64,000 nucleotides of DNA. It comes from Haloplanus sp. GDY1 (GTDB lineage: Archaea > Halobacteriota > Halobacteria > Halobacteriales > Haloferacaceae). Numbering within the stretch: the stretch's first letter is position 1; each line of letters opens with the position of its first letter. Position numbers and translations under genes: made by a program. The DNA lies in NCBI RefSeq assembly GCF_023703775.1, contig NZ_CP098514.1:496001-560000 (forward strand). Direction: 5' to 3'. Of the stretch, positions 1 through 16,553 are shown piece after piece. The notes under the pieces are model-generated. The model ran no database searches. It saw only the letters and a program-made list of their open reading frames with translations, and was not told where the DNA came from.

Positions 1-2006
1 CGGCGGCGCTTCTCCAGCGATCGCCGGCGGTTGAGATACGACTTCAGTTCCCGGGCGGCCTCGCGGATGGCGAGTTCTATCTCGTCCTCGATTTCGGGGA
101 CGTTCGCCACCGCGTCCTTCGACTCGCTGGTGAAGGGCACGTTCGTCGAGGCGACGTGGACCATGATCACGGCGGGCCCGGAGGGGAGCCCCCGGCCGCC
201 CGGCTGGTCGAGGCCGTAATTCCGCCACCCGATCTCCTTCACCACGTCCGTGATGGCACACGCCCCGCGCTGGTAGACGAGGGGGACGCGGTTGGCAAAG
301 CGCATCACGTCCGCCGAGCCCTCGCCCTCCAGGTCGCCGCCGTAGGCGATTCCCGCCTCGACGATGAAGGGGTCGCCGCCGTGGACCTCGGCGTCGCGGG
401 TCGCCGCCGCGAAGAAGTCGGCGTCGAACTCCTTCCGGAGCCCCGCCTCGACGAGGTCCGCGGTGATGGGCGAGAGACAGTCCGTGGGCGGCGCGAGGAT
501 GTCCGTCTCCCGCATCGCGTCGAGGAGTTCGGAGGCGGTGTCGCGGTCGTCCGCCACCGCCGTCACCTTCGGGAGGTCGTCGGGTACGGTCCGCATCACG
601 GCCCAGCACGACTCGACGACGTTCCCGCGGGCGGTGTCGCCGAGGGTGGCGTCCTCGGCCTCCTCGACCCGGTCGGCCGAGCGGTCCACGTACTCGGCGA
701 GTTCGTCGCGGGTCGCCCGGTGACGCGGGTCCTCGCTCTCCGCGAACTTCCCGGCGAGGCGCTCGGCCAGTCCCCGCACCGTCGCGTCGTCCTTCCGGGT
801 GCTCGTCGCGTCGTCGACGCGGTCGTACAGCGAGGCGGCCAGGAGGTCGGCGCGGGTCACCTCCCCCCACGCCGCGTCGACGGCGTTCCCGCGGACGGTC
901 GAGCCGAACGTCTCCCCGAACTCCTCCTCGGCCGCGTCGGCGAGGTTGTCGACGACGTCGACGAGTTCGTGGTGGGCGAGGCGCTCCCGGTCGCCGACCG
1001 TCTCCGCGACGCGGCCGGCGAACCAGTCGGTCGCCTCGGCGCTCTTGTTGGCGACGGCCCCCAGGACGGCGTCCTCGACGTCCGCGTCGGCACGCGGCCC
1101 CGGCGTCGTCCACGCCATCTCGCGACCGAAGTAGTTGTCGCGGAAGCGGTCACACACCTTGGTCGCCGTCTTCCCGCCCACGCGGGTGAACTCCCCCTGC
1201 AGGAACCCCGAGACCGAGTACGAGTCCGTCGCGTCGAGCATCTTCAGCAACGTCCCGAGTTCGACGCCGTGAGGGTGGGGTCGGATCTCCTCCGTCTCGG
1301 CGGGCAACTGGTCGGTCCCCCGCTCGAACTTCAGGGGCTCGTCCAGCCCCGGCTCCCGGAGTTCGACCCGCGCGTGGGGGTTGACGACCGCGGTGTGTTT
1401 GATGTAGTCGTGAAGCTGGGTGCGAGCGCGCATGTTCGCCTCCATCTCCAGTTCGATCCGCGTCCCGTGGGGGCGGTCCCAGGCGGTGGTTCGCTCCTCC
1501 CTGATCTCCGGTTCGTTGTCGTCGGTGTCGACGATCAGTTCGAAGTACTGGGCCTCGGCGCTCCCCTGCGTTCGGCTGGTGATCTTCGCGGGTTTGCCGG
1601 AGGTGAGCTGCGAGTAGAGAACCGCGGCGGAGATCCCGATCCCCTGCTGACCGCGGGCCTGTTCTCGGGCGTGAAATCGAGAGCCGTACAGCAGTTTCCC
1701 GAACACGCGCGGAATCTGCTCTCTCGTGATGCCGGGCCCGTTGTCCTCGACGACGAGTTTGTAGTAGTCGCCCGCCTCGGTGATCTCGACGTAGATGTCG
1801 GGCGCGATGCCGGCCTCCTCCGTGGCGTCGAGGGCGTTGTCCACCGCCTCCTTGACGGCGGTGACCAGCCCCCGGGCCCCGGAGTCGAACCCGAGCATGT
1901 GTTTGTTCTTCTCGAAGAACTCGGCGATGGAGATGGCCCGCTGGTTCTCGGCCAGCTCCTCGGCGATGCCCCCCTCCTCGCCGAGCGTCGACTGGAACGA
2001 TGTCAT
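1..2006 (-). CDS. top6B: DNA topoisomerase VI subunit B (partial, 3' end outside window)
   Basis: This is the ATPase subunit of the type IIB topoisomerase VI, which relaxes and decatenates DNA together with subunit A. Reading from the ATG at 2006, 668 codons stay open to the window edge, so the C-terminus is missing (from memory, haloarchaeal homologues are about 800 residues). GHKL ATPase motifs are visible near the N-terminus: [10 protein letters not shown] (about residue 54), VEDNGPGI and [10 protein letters not shown] transducer-like region follows. A TATA-like box 26-33 nt upstream of the ATG suggests a leaderless transcript. The gene is divergent from gyrB-gyrA, so both type II topoisomerase systems share one 256-nt intergenic region. 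Subunit A would be expected just beyond position 1. Identification is confident. Confidence 0.95.
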   Translation of the reverse strand, partial: MTSFQSTLGEEGGIAEELAENQRAISIAEFFEKNKHMLGFDSGARGLVTAVKEAVDNALDATEEAGIAPDIYVEITEAGDYYKLVVEDNGPGITREQIPRVFGKLLYGSRFHAREQARGQQGIGISAAVLYSQLTSGKPAKITSRTQGSAEAQYFELIVDTDDNEPEIREERTTAWDRPHGTRIELEMEANMRARTQLHDYIKHTAVVNPHARVELREPGLDEPLKFERGTDQLPAETEEIRPHPHGVELGTLLKMLDATDSYSVSGFLQGEFTRVGGKTATKVCDRFRDNYFGREMAWTTPGPRADADVEDAVLGAVANKSAEATDWFAGRVAETVGDRERLAHHELVDVVDNLADAAEEEFGETFGSTVRGNAVDAAWGEVTRADLLAASLYDRVDDATSTRKDDATVRGLAERLAGKFAESEDPRHRATRDELAEYVDRSADRVEEAEDATLGDTARGNVVESCWAVMRTVPDDLPKVTAVADDRDTASELLDAMRETDILAPPTDCLSPITADLVEAGLRKEFDADFFAAATRDAEVHGGDPFIVEAGIAYGGDLEGEGSADVMRFANRVPLVYQRGACAITDVVKEIGWRNYGLDQPGGRGLPSGPAVIMVHVASTNVPFTSESKDAVANVPEIEDEIELAIREAARELKSYLNRRRSLEKRR

Positions 2007-2031
2007 CCGTGGGTTTCGTACCGGCACGACG

Positions 2032-2039
2032 TTTAAAAG
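2032..2039 (-). promoter_or_regulatory. TATA-like box of top6B
   Basis: On the minus strand the sequence reads TTTTAAAC, about 26-33 nt upstream of the top6B ATG. That spacing places transcription start at or a few bases before the start codon, as in typical haloarchaeal leaderless genes. The assignment rests on position and composition only. Confidence 0.5.
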
Positions 2040-2199
2040 GCCACCGCCAGCGGGGTGAAAGTGGACGGCGACGAGCGCGCCCGAGCGGGGACGTCGGCCG
2101 CCGGACCTCTACCACGCCGGCCGTCGAGCGCCGACGGCGGCGAAGGCCGAACTCCGCTTGTCGATTCCCCATCGGAATTTCGGTTTGCGGGAAGCGTAA

Positions 2200-9635
<7,436 letters not shown>

Positions 9636-9636
9636 C

Positions 9637-10524
9637 CTACAGGATCCGCTTTCCGAGCGCGCTCGCGGCGAGTTCGACCGCGAGTTCGCCCGTCCCGTTG
9701 TGGTCGTCGAGGATCGGGTTCACCTCCACGAGTTCCAGCGACCGCACCGTCGCGTCCGTCGCCGCCCGTTCGAGCGCCGCGTGGGCCTCGCGGTAGGTGA
9801 CGCCACCGCGGACGGGCGTCCCGACGCCGGGTGCCTCCGTCGGGTCCAGCCAGTCCAGGTCGAGGCTGACGTGGACGCCGTCGCCCCCGCTCGCGGCGTC
9901 CACGGCGTCGTCGACGACGGCCGTGACGCCCCGGTCGTCGATATCGGACATGGTGTAGACGTGGACGTCGCTCTCGCGGAGGGCCGCCCGCTCGCCGGGG
10001 TCGAGGTCACGCACCCCGACGAGCGCGACGCGCCCGGGGTCCAGGTCGGCGAGCGCCCACGCCGCGTCCGCGAACTCGCCGCGGCCGAGGGCGGCCGCGA
10101 GCGCCATCCCGTGGACGTTGCCCGAGGGCGTCGTCGCCGGCGTGTTGAAGTCGCCGTGGGCGTCGAACCAGAGGACGCCCACGTCGGCGTCGCGGGCCGT
10201 CCCCGCGAGGGTGCCGATGGCGACCGAGTGGTCGCCCCCGAGAACGAGCGGCGTCTCGCCGGCCGCGAGCGTCTCGCACACCCGGTCCGCGAGGCGGGTG
10301 CAGACCGACTCGACGACCGGGAGGTACTTCGCGTCCGCGCGGCCGGGGTCGCGGTTCTCGGTTCGGGGTACGGACAGGTCGCCGGCGTCGCGAACGTCGC
10401 GGCCGATGTCCCGGAGCGCGGCCCCGAGGCCGGCGTAGCGAATCGCCGACGGCCCCATGTCGACGCCGCGGCGACTCGCCCCGTAGTCGGTGGGGACGCC
10501 GAGGACGCGAACCGAACGGGTCAT
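9637..10524 (-). CDS. rocF: Arginase (ureohydrolase family)
   Basis: Predicted to hydrolyse arginine to ornithine and urea with a binuclear Mn2+ centre. The 295-residue protein has the ureohydrolase metal motifs in order: GGDHSVAIG, WFDAHGDFNT, GNVHGM and SLDLDWLDP. The DAHGDFNTP...SGNVHGM spacing resembles arginase more than agmatinase, which usually has DAHTD. The start MTRSVRVLG at 10524 is chosen because conservation begins there, although the frame is open further upstream. The gene is convergent with gyrA, with its stop one base from that of gyrA. Substrate assignment between arginine and related guanidino compounds is inferred from motifs. Confidence 0.83.
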   Translation of the reverse strand: MTRSVRVLGVPTDYGASRRGVDMGPSAIRYAGLGAALRDIGRDVRDAGDLSVPRTENRDPGRADAKYLPVVESVCTRLADRVCETLAAGETPLVLGGDHSVAIGTLAGTARDADVGVLWFDAHGDFNTPATTPSGNVHGMALAAALGRGEFADAAWALADLDPGRVALVGVRDLDPGERAALRESDVHVYTMSDIDDRGVTAVVDDAVDAASGGDGVHVSLDLDWLDPTEAPGVGTPVRGGVTYREAHAALERAATDATVRSLELVEVNPILDDHNGTGELAVELAASALGKRIL

Positions 10525-10597
10525 GGACGTCGTAGGGGGCGCGGCGTGAAAAAGCGTCAGGGCGGCGGCCGCTCGGGCGTCGTCGCGACGCCCTCCG

Positions 10598-11548
10598 CTA
10601 CTCGTCGGCGTCCCGGTAAGGGGCACACACCCGCGCGACGCCTTCCTCGAAGTCGATTTCCGGCTCCCAGCCGGTCGCCTCCCGGAGTTTCGAGGCGTCG
10701 GCCATGGTGTCGTGGACGTAGACGGGCAAGGGGTTCTCGACGTACTCGGGGTCGACGTCCGTGCCGAGTTCGTCGTTGATCATCTCGACCATCGTGTTGA
10801 AGTCGTAGCTCTCGCCGGTGCCGACGTTGTAGATGCCCTGTAACTCGTGGTCGGCGGCGAGTTCGATGGCCCGGACCACGTCGTCGACGTGGGTGAAGTC
10901 CCGGGTTTGCGAGCCGTCGCCGAAGAGGACGGGCGACTCCCCGCCCGCGATGGCGTCCGCGAACTGCGCGACGGTGTTGGCGTACTCCCCCTTGTGTTCC
11001 TCGGCGCCGCCGTACCCCTGGTAGACCGAGAAGAAGCGCAGGCCCGCGAGGCTCATGTCGTAGTGGTGGCCGAAGTACTCGCCGTAGCGCTCGCGGGCGA
11101 GTTTCGACGCCTCGTAGCAGGTACGGGCCTCGACGGGCATGTCCTCGGGGGAGGGCTCGGTCCGGGAGCCGTAGATGGAGGAGGTGGTGGCGTAGACGAC
11201 GGTGTCACAGCCGTCCTCGCGGGCCTGTTCGACCGTGTTGACGAACCCCTCGACGTTGACGCGGGTGGCCTCCCGCTTGTTCTCCTCGACCATCGTATAG
11301 GAGGAGTAGGCCGCGAGGTGGAAGACGACGTCCACGTCCGTCGGCAGGTCGTCGTCGAGGACGCTCCCATCGACGAATTCGACGGGACCGTCGGCGTCGC
11401 CGTCGGCGTCGACGCCGTCCAGGTTCTCCGGCGTACCGAGGTGACAGTCGTCGAGGGCGATGACGTCGTTGTCGGCGGCGAGGTGGTTCGCCAGGTTCGA
11501 CCCGATGAACCCCGCACCGCCCGTCACGAGGACTCGCTTCCCTTCCAT
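10598..11548 (-). CDS. NAD-dependent nucleotide-sugar epimerase/dehydratase
   Basis: Extended short-chain dehydrogenase of 316 residues acting on nucleotide sugars. The Rossmann motif GGAGFIGSN is at residues 10-18, the catalytic YxxxK is CYEASK near residue 146, and a Thr/Ser-rich active-site strand (ATTSSIYG) precedes it. The family includes UDP-glucose 4-epimerase (GalE), UDP-glucuronate epimerase and dTDP-glucose dehydratase; the exact sugar cannot be told from motifs. The ATG at 11548 lies just before the Rossmann strand. It sits on the same strand as the arginase gene (73 nt apart) but a functional link is not evident. Confidence 0.82.
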   Translation of the reverse strand: MEGKRVLVTGGAGFIGSNLANHLAADNDVIALDDCHLGTPENLDGVDADGDADGPVEFVDGSVLDDDLPTDVDVVFHLAAYSSYTMVEENKREATRVNVEGFVNTVEQAREDGCDTVVYATTSSIYGSRTEPSPEDMPVEARTCYEASKLARERYGEYFGHHYDMSLAGLRFFSVYQGYGGAEEHKGEYANTVAQFADAIAGGESPVLFGDGSQTRDFTHVDDVVRAIELAADHELQGIYNVGTGESYDFNTMVEMINDELGTDVDPEYVENPLPVYVHDTMADASKLREATGWEPEIDFEEGVARVCAPYRDADE

Positions 11549-11639
11549 GGGGGAGACGAGTCCCGAGGGCTCCAAAGCCGTATCGCTTTCACGGCGACGA
11601 AAGCTCGAAACCCAGCGCGGTTTCCCCACATCCCTCGAA

Positions 11640-11647
11640 TTTAATAA
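11640..11647 (+). promoter_or_regulatory. TATA-like box of HTH regulator gene
   Basis: TTTAATAA lies 23-30 nt upstream of the ATG at 11670 in an otherwise GC-rich region. The spacing suggests a leaderless or nearly leaderless transcript and supports that start codon. Confidence 0.5.
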
Positions 11648-11669
11648 CGCTAGTCACCAATCACCACGC

Positions 11670-12203
11670 ATGTCATCCATCGAACTGACGTCCAGTCAGA
11701 AGACGATCCTCACGGCCCTCATCAACCTCCACCGCGAGACGGAGGACGCGGTCAAGGGTGAGGACATCGCCGAGGAGGTCGATCGAAACCCGGGCACCAT
11801 TCGCAACCAGATGCAGAGCCTGAAAGCCCTCCAGCTCGTCGAAGGGGTACCGGGCCCGAAGGGCGGCTACAAGCCGACGGCCAACGCCTACGAGGCCCTC
11901 GACGTGGACCAGATGGACGAACCGGCGGCCGTCCCGCTGCTCCACAACGGCGAGCCCGTCGACACCGCGAACGTGGGCGAAATCGACCTCTCGTCGGTAC
12001 ACCACCCCGACCTCTGTCGCGCCGAGATCCACGTCCAGGGGTCGGTCCGGGAGTTTCACGAGGGCGACAAGGTGCGCGTCGGCCCCACGCCCCTCTCGAA
12101 GCTCGTCATCGACGGCACGGTCGACGGCAAGGACGACACCGACAACATCCTGATCCTGCGCATCGACGACATGCGGGCGCCGGCCGAAGAGCCGGAGCAC
12201 TGA
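11670..12203 (+). CDS. Winged-HTH transcriptional regulator (Rrf2-like annotation class)
   Basis: A 177-residue protein. Residues 1-70 form a winged helix-turn-helix: an ALINLHRETEDAVKGEDIAEEV helical start, a recognition-helix region around NPGTIRNQM, and a wing with GPKGGYKPT. The C-terminal half (about 85-165) is a conserved beta-rich domain seen with this HTH in haloarchaea and related archaea; its ligand is unknown to me. There are no clustered Cys residues, so it lacks the Fe-S signature of IscR/NsrR. The ATG at 11670 fits the TATA-like box upstream. The gene is divergent from the epimerase gene, 121 nt apart. Confidence 0.7.
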   Translation: MSSIELTSSQKTILTALINLHRETEDAVKGEDIAEEVDRNPGTIRNQMQSLKALQLVEGVPGPKGGYKPTANAYEALDVDQMDEPAAVPLLHNGEPVDTANVGEIDLSSVHHPDLCRAEIHVQGSVREFHEGDKVRVGPTPLSKLVIDGTVDGKDDTDNILILRIDDMRAPAEEPEH

Positions 12204-12422
12204 CCGCATCGATCCCGGACTCCGTGCGGGGGTCGACGGCCCCGTCGCGACCCCCGGCCCGACGCGAGGCGATGACACCGACCGCCCTCCCGGGCAGTCC
12301 CTTCCCCCTCGACCGAGGACTCCCTCCCCCGTCGGTCGAGCCCCCGTCGGGGGAACCGGTTCTCGGTCGACGCTCGTGGGGTCCCCGCCGCGGCGTCGAG
12401 GGGAAGGTTCGACGCGGGACGC

Positions 12423-13601
12423 CTACATGTCCGACCAGGCGTCGATGGCCCGGCCGACCGAGGAGACGTCCGCGATCCAGCGTGCGGCGACCGCCTTCTT
12501 CAGCAGTTCGGCGCCGACGCCCCCGAAGGTGTTGATCGGCAGGGGGTCGACGCCGTGTGCGACCGCCTCGTCCCCGATGGAGATGAGCGTCCCCTTGTCG
12601 TCGTGGGTCCACGTCCGGAGCGACTGCCCCTTCGCGGCCCGAAAGAGGTTCTCGCCGGCCACTTCGGCGGCCTGCCAGGCGGCCTGGGCCGTCGGCGGCG
12701 CGAACTCCTCGGGTCCCTGCTCGATCAGCGCCGTGTCGCCGATGGCGAACACCCGGTCGTCGCTCGTCCGGAAGTCGCGCTCGGCGTACACGCGGTTGCT
12801 TCGGTCGTCCTTGTCGACGTCGCAGTCGGCGAGTTCGTCCTGTCCGGTGATGCCGCCGGTCCAGAGGAACACGTCGTAGTCGAGTTCGGTCGGCTCCTCC
12901 TCCTCGCCGCCGCCGACGTAGATGGTCTCCTCGTCGACCTTCGAGACGAACTCGCCGCACATGATCTCGACCCCGGTGGCCTCCAGTCGCTTGCGGAGCG
13001 CGCCCTGGAGTTCGGGATCGTTGCCCGGGAACACCTCGTCGAGCCCCTCGACGAGGGTGACGTCGATCGGTGCGCGGTGCTCGTCGCGGTAGGCGGCGAC
13101 CTCGCCGGCCGACTGGATGCCCGAGAGGCCGGCGCCGCCGACGACGACCTGCGCCGGGTCCGACCGGGTGGCCTCCGTCGCCGCGTCCGCCACGTCGCCG
13201 TGAATCTCGCGGGCGTCGTCGAGACCCTTCAGCGTGTGGGCGTACTCCTCCAGTCCCTCGATGCCGTAGAAGGCGGTGCGACTCCCGAGGGCGACGAGCA
13301 GATAGTCGTACGGGACCGGATCGCCGTCCTGCAGTTCGACTTCCCGCTCGTCGACGTCGATGCCCGTGACGCGGTCCTGCCGGAACGTCGTCTCGGGGGA
13401 TTTGATCTCGTCGACGGGGATGGAGATCTTGGAGGCGACGCTCGTGTCGCGGATGACACGGTGGGCCTCGTGGAGAACGAGATGATAGTCGTGCTCGGAG
13501 ATCCAGGTCAGCTCGGCGCTGCCGTCCGCTACCTCTTCGAAGCGCGTGACTGCACCCGCGCCGGCGTATCCGGACCCGAGAACGACGACCTGAGAGGTCA
13601 T
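12423..13601 (-). CDS. Type II NADH dehydrogenase-like FAD oxidoreductase
   Basis: A 392-residue flavoprotein of the NDH-2 / sulfide:quinone reductase superfamily, expected to pass electrons from NAD(P)H to quinone on the inner face of the membrane. The first dinucleotide-binding motif is GSGYAGAGAV at residues 8-17 (FAD), the second is GGAGLSGIQSAGE near 155 (NADH), and the ATG-like FAD motif FAIGDTAL is near 300. No Cys pair typical of sulfide:quinone reductase is obvious, which favours NDH-2. It is monocistronic, convergent with the regulator at 11670-12203. The 219-nt gap on that side shows only a short GC-rich palindrome. Confidence 0.82.
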   Translation of the reverse strand: MTSQVVVLGSGYAGAGAVTRFEEVADGSAELTWISEHDYHLVLHEAHRVIRDTSVASKISIPVDEIKSPETTFRQDRVTGIDVDEREVELQDGDPVPYDYLLVALGSRTAFYGIEGLEEYAHTLKGLDDAREIHGDVADAATEATRSDPAQVVVGGAGLSGIQSAGEVAAYRDEHRAPIDVTLVEGLDEVFPGNDPELQGALRKRLEATGVEIMCGEFVSKVDEETIYVGGGEEEEPTELDYDVFLWTGGITGQDELADCDVDKDDRSNRVYAERDFRTSDDRVFAIGDTALIEQGPEEFAPPTAQAAWQAAEVAGENLFRAAKGQSLRTWTHDDKGTLISIGDEAVAHGVDPLPINTFGGVGAELLKKAVAARWIADVSSVGRAIDAWSDM

Positions 13602-13694
13602 ACGCCCCAGTCCGAATCCATCCGTTATAGGGGTGTTGAAACCGCCCGAGCGGCCGTGAATCGGTCGTTCGTCGAGAGTGGGGTCGACAGTCGT

Positions 13695-14498
13695 CTACAA
13701 CGAGAGGCCGGCGTGCCACGCGTCCGCCCCCGCCGCCTCGCGGCGGTCGTCCATCTCGTGGAGGAGGGCGGCAGCGAGGCTGCCGACCTCGGCGGCGCGC
13801 CCCTCACCCTCGGTGCAGAACTCGCCGGTCGTCCGGTTGGCGAAGACGGTACACACCGCTCCCCCTCGGAGGCCGTAGAGGCCCGCGAGCGTCAACACGG
13901 CGCTGGCCTCCATCTCGACGTTCTTCACGTTCGCTTCCCGGAGGTCGTCCAGTAACGACCCGCTTCCGGCCGCCTCGAACCCCTCGAACCCCGGCCGTGC
14001 CTGGCCGGCGTAGAAGCTGTCCGTGCTGAGCGTGACGCCGCAGTGGTAGTCGTAGCCGAGGCGTTCGGCGGCGGCGATCAGCGCCGAGACGACGGCGTGG
14101 TCGGCGACGGCGGGGTAGTCCCCGCGGACGTACTCGTCGCTCGTCCCCTCGCCCCGCACCGCCCCGGTCGTGATGACCAGGTCGCCGACCGCCATCTCCG
14201 GGTGGAGGGCACCACAGGAGCCCACCCGGACGAACGTCTCGGCGCCGACGCGGGCGAGTTCCTCGACGGCGATGGCGGCGGAGGGGCTCCCGATGCCGGT
14301 CGAGGTGACCGAGACCGGCGCCCCCTCGTAGGTGCCCGTCGCGGTGCGGTACTCGCGGTGGGACGCGACCGTCTCCGCGTCGTCCCAGCGGTCGGTCACC
14401 ACGTCCACGCGGTCGGGGTCGCCGGGGAGCAACACCGTCTCCGCCACGTCCCCGGGCGCGACTTCGAGGTGGTACTGCCGGTCGGTGTCGTCTGCCAT
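13695..14498 (-). CDS. udp: Uridine phosphorylase-type nucleoside phosphorylase
   Basis: A 267-residue member of the PNP/UDP family that cleaves nucleosides with phosphate to base and ribose-1-phosphate. Visible motifs are the phosphate-binding LPGDPDRV (about residue 24), STGIGSPSAAI (65-75), RVGSCGAL (about 90) and the nucleoside-binding VEMEASAVLTLAGLYG (about 195). The sequence pattern and its location downstream of cytidine deaminase on the same strand point to uridine phosphorylase and pyrimidine salvage. A small zinc-finger gene lies between the two. Purine specificity cannot be excluded from sequence alone. Confidence 0.83.
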   Translation of the reverse strand: MADDTDRQYHLEVAPGDVAETVLLPGDPDRVDVVTDRWDDAETVASHREYRTATGTYEGAPVSVTSTGIGSPSAAIAVEELARVGAETFVRVGSCGALHPEMAVGDLVITTGAVRGEGTSDEYVRGDYPAVADHAVVSALIAAAERLGYDYHCGVTLSTDSFYAGQARPGFEGFEAAGSGSLLDDLREANVKNVEMEASAVLTLAGLYGLRGGAVCTVFANRTTGEFCTEGEGRAAEVGSLAAALLHEMDDRREAAGADAWHAGLSL

Positions 14499-14576
14499 GA
14501 CGACCCGTACGAAAAGGGAGCGGAAATACCTGCGGTGGGCTGCCGGCGCGTCGCCGGTTCGCGACTCGACGCCGCG

Positions 14577-14708
14577 CTATCGGTACTCGGGGGTGACCCA
14601 ACTACAGGTCGAACACGCGTGGATCCCCTGGACGTTCAACACGTCGCTCTCGCAGGACGGGCAGGTCGATAGGTCGGACGTCGCCGTGGTGCTCTTGAGT
14701 TCGGCCAT
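14577..14708 (-). CDS. Small CPxCG-related zinc-finger protein (43 aa)
   Basis: A short gene reading MAELKSTTATSDLST then CPSC, a 12-residue spacer and CSTC, ending VTPEYR. The two CxxC knuckles, 12 residues apart, would bind one zinc ion, as in the haloarchaeal zinc-finger micro-proteins that are abundant in this class. A TATA-like TTTTATGG at 14733-14740 on the minus strand lies 25-32 nt upstream, supporting expression and a leaderless ATG at 14708. It is located between cytidine deaminase and uridine phosphorylase on the same strand. Its function is unknown; regulatory or protein-binding roles are typical guesses for this class. Confidence 0.8.
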   Translation of the reverse strand: MAELKSTTATSDLSTCPSCESDVLNVQGIHACSTCSWVTPEYR

Positions 14709-14732
14709 CGTGATAGTACGATGTCACCCATA

Positions 14733-14740
14733 CCATAAAA
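14733..14740 (-). promoter_or_regulatory. TATA-like box of the 43-aa zinc-finger gene
   Basis: The minus strand reads TTTTATGG in an AT-rich 122-nt gap (14709-14830). Distance to the ATG at 14708 is 25-32 nt, consistent with a leaderless transcript. Confidence 0.45.
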
Positions 14741-14830
14741 AGCTGCTGTGAGTATGTATTACACAGACGTAATATTATCTAAGGACGTGGAGAAAATCCG
14801 GATATAGGTGTTCGTTCGTGTCGATTGTCT

Positions 14831-15244
14831 CTACTCTTCGCTACGTTTGGCTGCTTCGAGCGTCTCGGGACCGATGGTCGACGGAAGCAGTTCGCCGAGG
14901 GTGTACTCGCTGACCGCGTTCCCGCCCTCGTCACAGACGATGGGCAGGTCGTCCGCACAGAACTCCGCGAGCGTCTGGCGGCACATCCCACAGGGCGTGA
15001 CGCCGTCGCGAGCCTCCGAGGCGACGGCGAGCGCGTCGAACTCCCGGTGTCCTCGCGTGACCGCCTCGGCGAGGGCCACCTCCTCGGCGTGGAGGCTGTT
15101 GCTGTAGTTGGCGTTCTCGACGTTGCAGCCGGTGAAGACGGTGCCGTCGGCGGTTCGGAGCGCGGCCCCGACCCGATACTCGGAGTAGGGGACGTACGCC
15201 GCGTCGAGGGCGTCGCGGGCACGTTCGACGAGTTCGTCGGGCAT
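14831..15244 (-). CDS. cdd: Cytidine deaminase
   Basis: A 137-residue zinc enzyme that deaminates cytidine to uridine. It has the substrate loop GAALRTADG and FTGCNVENANYS, then the zinc ligand and catalytic glutamate in HAEEVALAEA, and the Cys pair in PCGMCRQ, all in canonical spacing for the homotetrameric class. The ATG at 15244 (MPDELVERA) is preferred over one nine codons upstream because family conservation starts there. With uridine phosphorylase downstream it forms a pyrimidine-salvage route cytidine to uridine to uracil. Confidence 0.93.
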   Translation of the reverse strand: MPDELVERARDALDAAYVPYSEYRVGAALRTADGTVFTGCNVENANYSNSLHAEEVALAEAVTRGHREFDALAVASEARDGVTPCGMCRQTLAEFCADDLPIVCDEGGNAVSEYTLGELLPSTIGPETLEAAKRSEE

Positions 15245-15325
15245 GGGTGGTCCTTCACCCGACCGGTCCATATACCCTCGGTCGCCGCGAAAACACTAAG
15301 CGCAAAACCCACAGTTGTCCAACGA

Positions 15326-15787
15326 ATGTCCAGGGACGACAGCCCGGCCCGGGATGCGAACGGATCCGAGACGAGTCGAGAGGCGTTCAAACGGCAGTAC
15401 GGCAGGTCGATAGCCGCCGTGTTCGCCGGGCTCGTCATCACCCACCTCCCGATCATCAACCTGATCGGACTGCTGCCGACGTTCAAGGAAATCCTCCTCG
15501 GTGCCGGCGTCGTGTTCGCGTTCACGTCGCTGACCGAGCCGGCGGACGGCGCGAAACACGCGTTCGTCAGCGGGATGACCGCGGCCGTCGTCTTCAACGT
15601 GCTCTGGATTCCCGGGTCGGCCCTCCTCGGCGGCTCCCTGGCGGCCATCGGCGGCAGCACGGCCGCCGACGCCGTCGCGTCCGGAATGCTCCAGGGACTC
15701 GGCGCGCTGACCAACCTGATCGGACTGCTGATCTTCTCGCCCGTCGGATACGCCGTCGGCGGCGTCCTCGGTGCGGTCGGGAACTGA
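15326..15787 (+). CDS. Hypothetical membrane protein
   Basis: A 153-residue protein with a charged N-terminus (about 25 residues) followed by four probable hydrophobic segments, around residues 28-47, 55-68, 82-103 and 125-150, rich in Gly and Ala. I do not recognise a family. The layout suggests a small polytopic inner-membrane protein of haloarchaeal type. The ATG at 15326 is divergent from the cytidine deaminase gene, 81 nt away. Confidence 0.6.
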   Translation: MSRDDSPARDANGSETSREAFKRQYGRSIAAVFAGLVITHLPIINLIGLLPTFKEILLGAGVVFAFTSLTEPADGAKHAFVSGMTAAVVFNVLWIPGSALLGGSLAAIGGSTAADAVASGMLQGLGALTNLIGLLIFSPVGYAVGGVLGAVGN

Positions 15788-15862
15788 CCGATCGTCCACC
15801 GGCGAGGCTGCGGCGACGACGCCGGAGGTACATTTATGAAATTGCATTTTCATTTGACAAGT

Positions 15863-16297
15863 ATGTCCAGCGACGAGTCGGACGACGGGGGACCGGCGTC
15901 GTCGACTGCCGAGGCCGGCGCCGCCGGCAGTCCCGCTCCCGACGAGATGTACTGTTCGAACTGTGGGTCGGTCATCGACGCCGACGCGGAGATCTGTCCC
16001 GACTGCGGGGTGCGACAGCAGTCCGCCACCGACGAGAAGAACGCCGCCGTCTCCTTCGTCGCGTCGCTCGTCGTCCCCGGGGCCGGACAAGTGTACAACG
16101 ATCAGGTCGGCCGGGGCATCGCCATGTTCGTCGGGACGGCCGTGATGGACCTCGTCATCGTCTTCGTCGCGGGGATCCTGACGTTCATCGTCATCGGGCC
16201 GCTCTTTCTCTTGTTGATCCCCGTGGTCCACGTCGCCGTGGCGTACGACGCCTACACGCAGGCCGAGAAGATCAACGACGGAACGATCACGCCGTAG
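15863..16297 (+). CDS. Zinc-ribbon membrane protein (TM2-like)
   Basis: A 144-residue protein: an acidic, disordered N-terminus, a zinc ribbon of two CxxC knuckles (CSNC and CPDC, about residues 33-53), and a C-terminal part with two or three hydrophobic helices beginning at VVPGAGQVYNDQ, which resembles the G-Q-Y-N style TM2 fold. A TATA-like TTTATGAA at 15833-15840 places a leaderless start at ATG 15863 and argues against the in-frame ATG at 15836, which overlaps that box. The function is unknown. Confidence 0.65.
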   Translation: MSSDESDDGGPASSTAEAGAAGSPAPDEMYCSNCGSVIDADAEICPDCGVRQQSATDEKNAAVSFVASLVVPGAGQVYNDQVGRGIAMFVGTAVMDLVIVFVAGILTFIVIGPLFLLLIPVVHVAVAYDAYTQAEKINDGTITP

Positions 16298-16337
16298 GCC
16301 CGAGGGACTTTTACTCGCGGAGCGCCGACCCCCGACC

Positions 16338-16553
16338 ATGGCACTCCCCGAGGGCGAGGCGTCGACGCCGAACCGCCGACGCGCGCTGCTCGCGGTGACG
16401 CCCTTCCTGTTGCTCGGACTCGCCGACGTGCTCCTCCTGCTGTTCTGGGGCATCGAACCGCTGTGGGCCTTCGCCATCCTCCCGCCCATTCTCTTCTGTA
16501 CGGTGCTGGCGTGGCTGGCGTTCAGCACCGACTTCCTCGACGACCGGACCTAG
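16338..16553 (+). CDS. Small two-helix membrane protein (71 aa)
   Basis: The protein has a short polar N-terminus, two hydrophobic helices (about residues 17-36 and 41-62) joined by a tight Trp-containing turn (WGIEPLW), and an acidic tail. This hairpin layout is common for haloarchaeal DUF-type small membrane proteins; no specific function is recognised. Its last four bases overlap the end of the convergent acetyltransferase gene. Confidence 0.6.
   Translation: MALPEGEASTPNRRRALLAVTPFLLLGLADVLLLLFWGIEPLWAFAILPPILFCTVLAWLAFSTDFLDDRT

Noticed and set aside
156-2036. Long plus-strand open frame antisense to top6B
   Set aside because: It mirrors the top6B coding frame; high GC third positions leave the opposite strand open. 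Its translation is Arg/Val/Gly-rich with no family motif.
12341-12353. CCCCCG-T-CGGGGG palindrome as a terminator
   Set aside because: A 13-bp GC-only palindrome is likely by chance in this genome and lacks a T-rich tail, although it lies between convergent genes.
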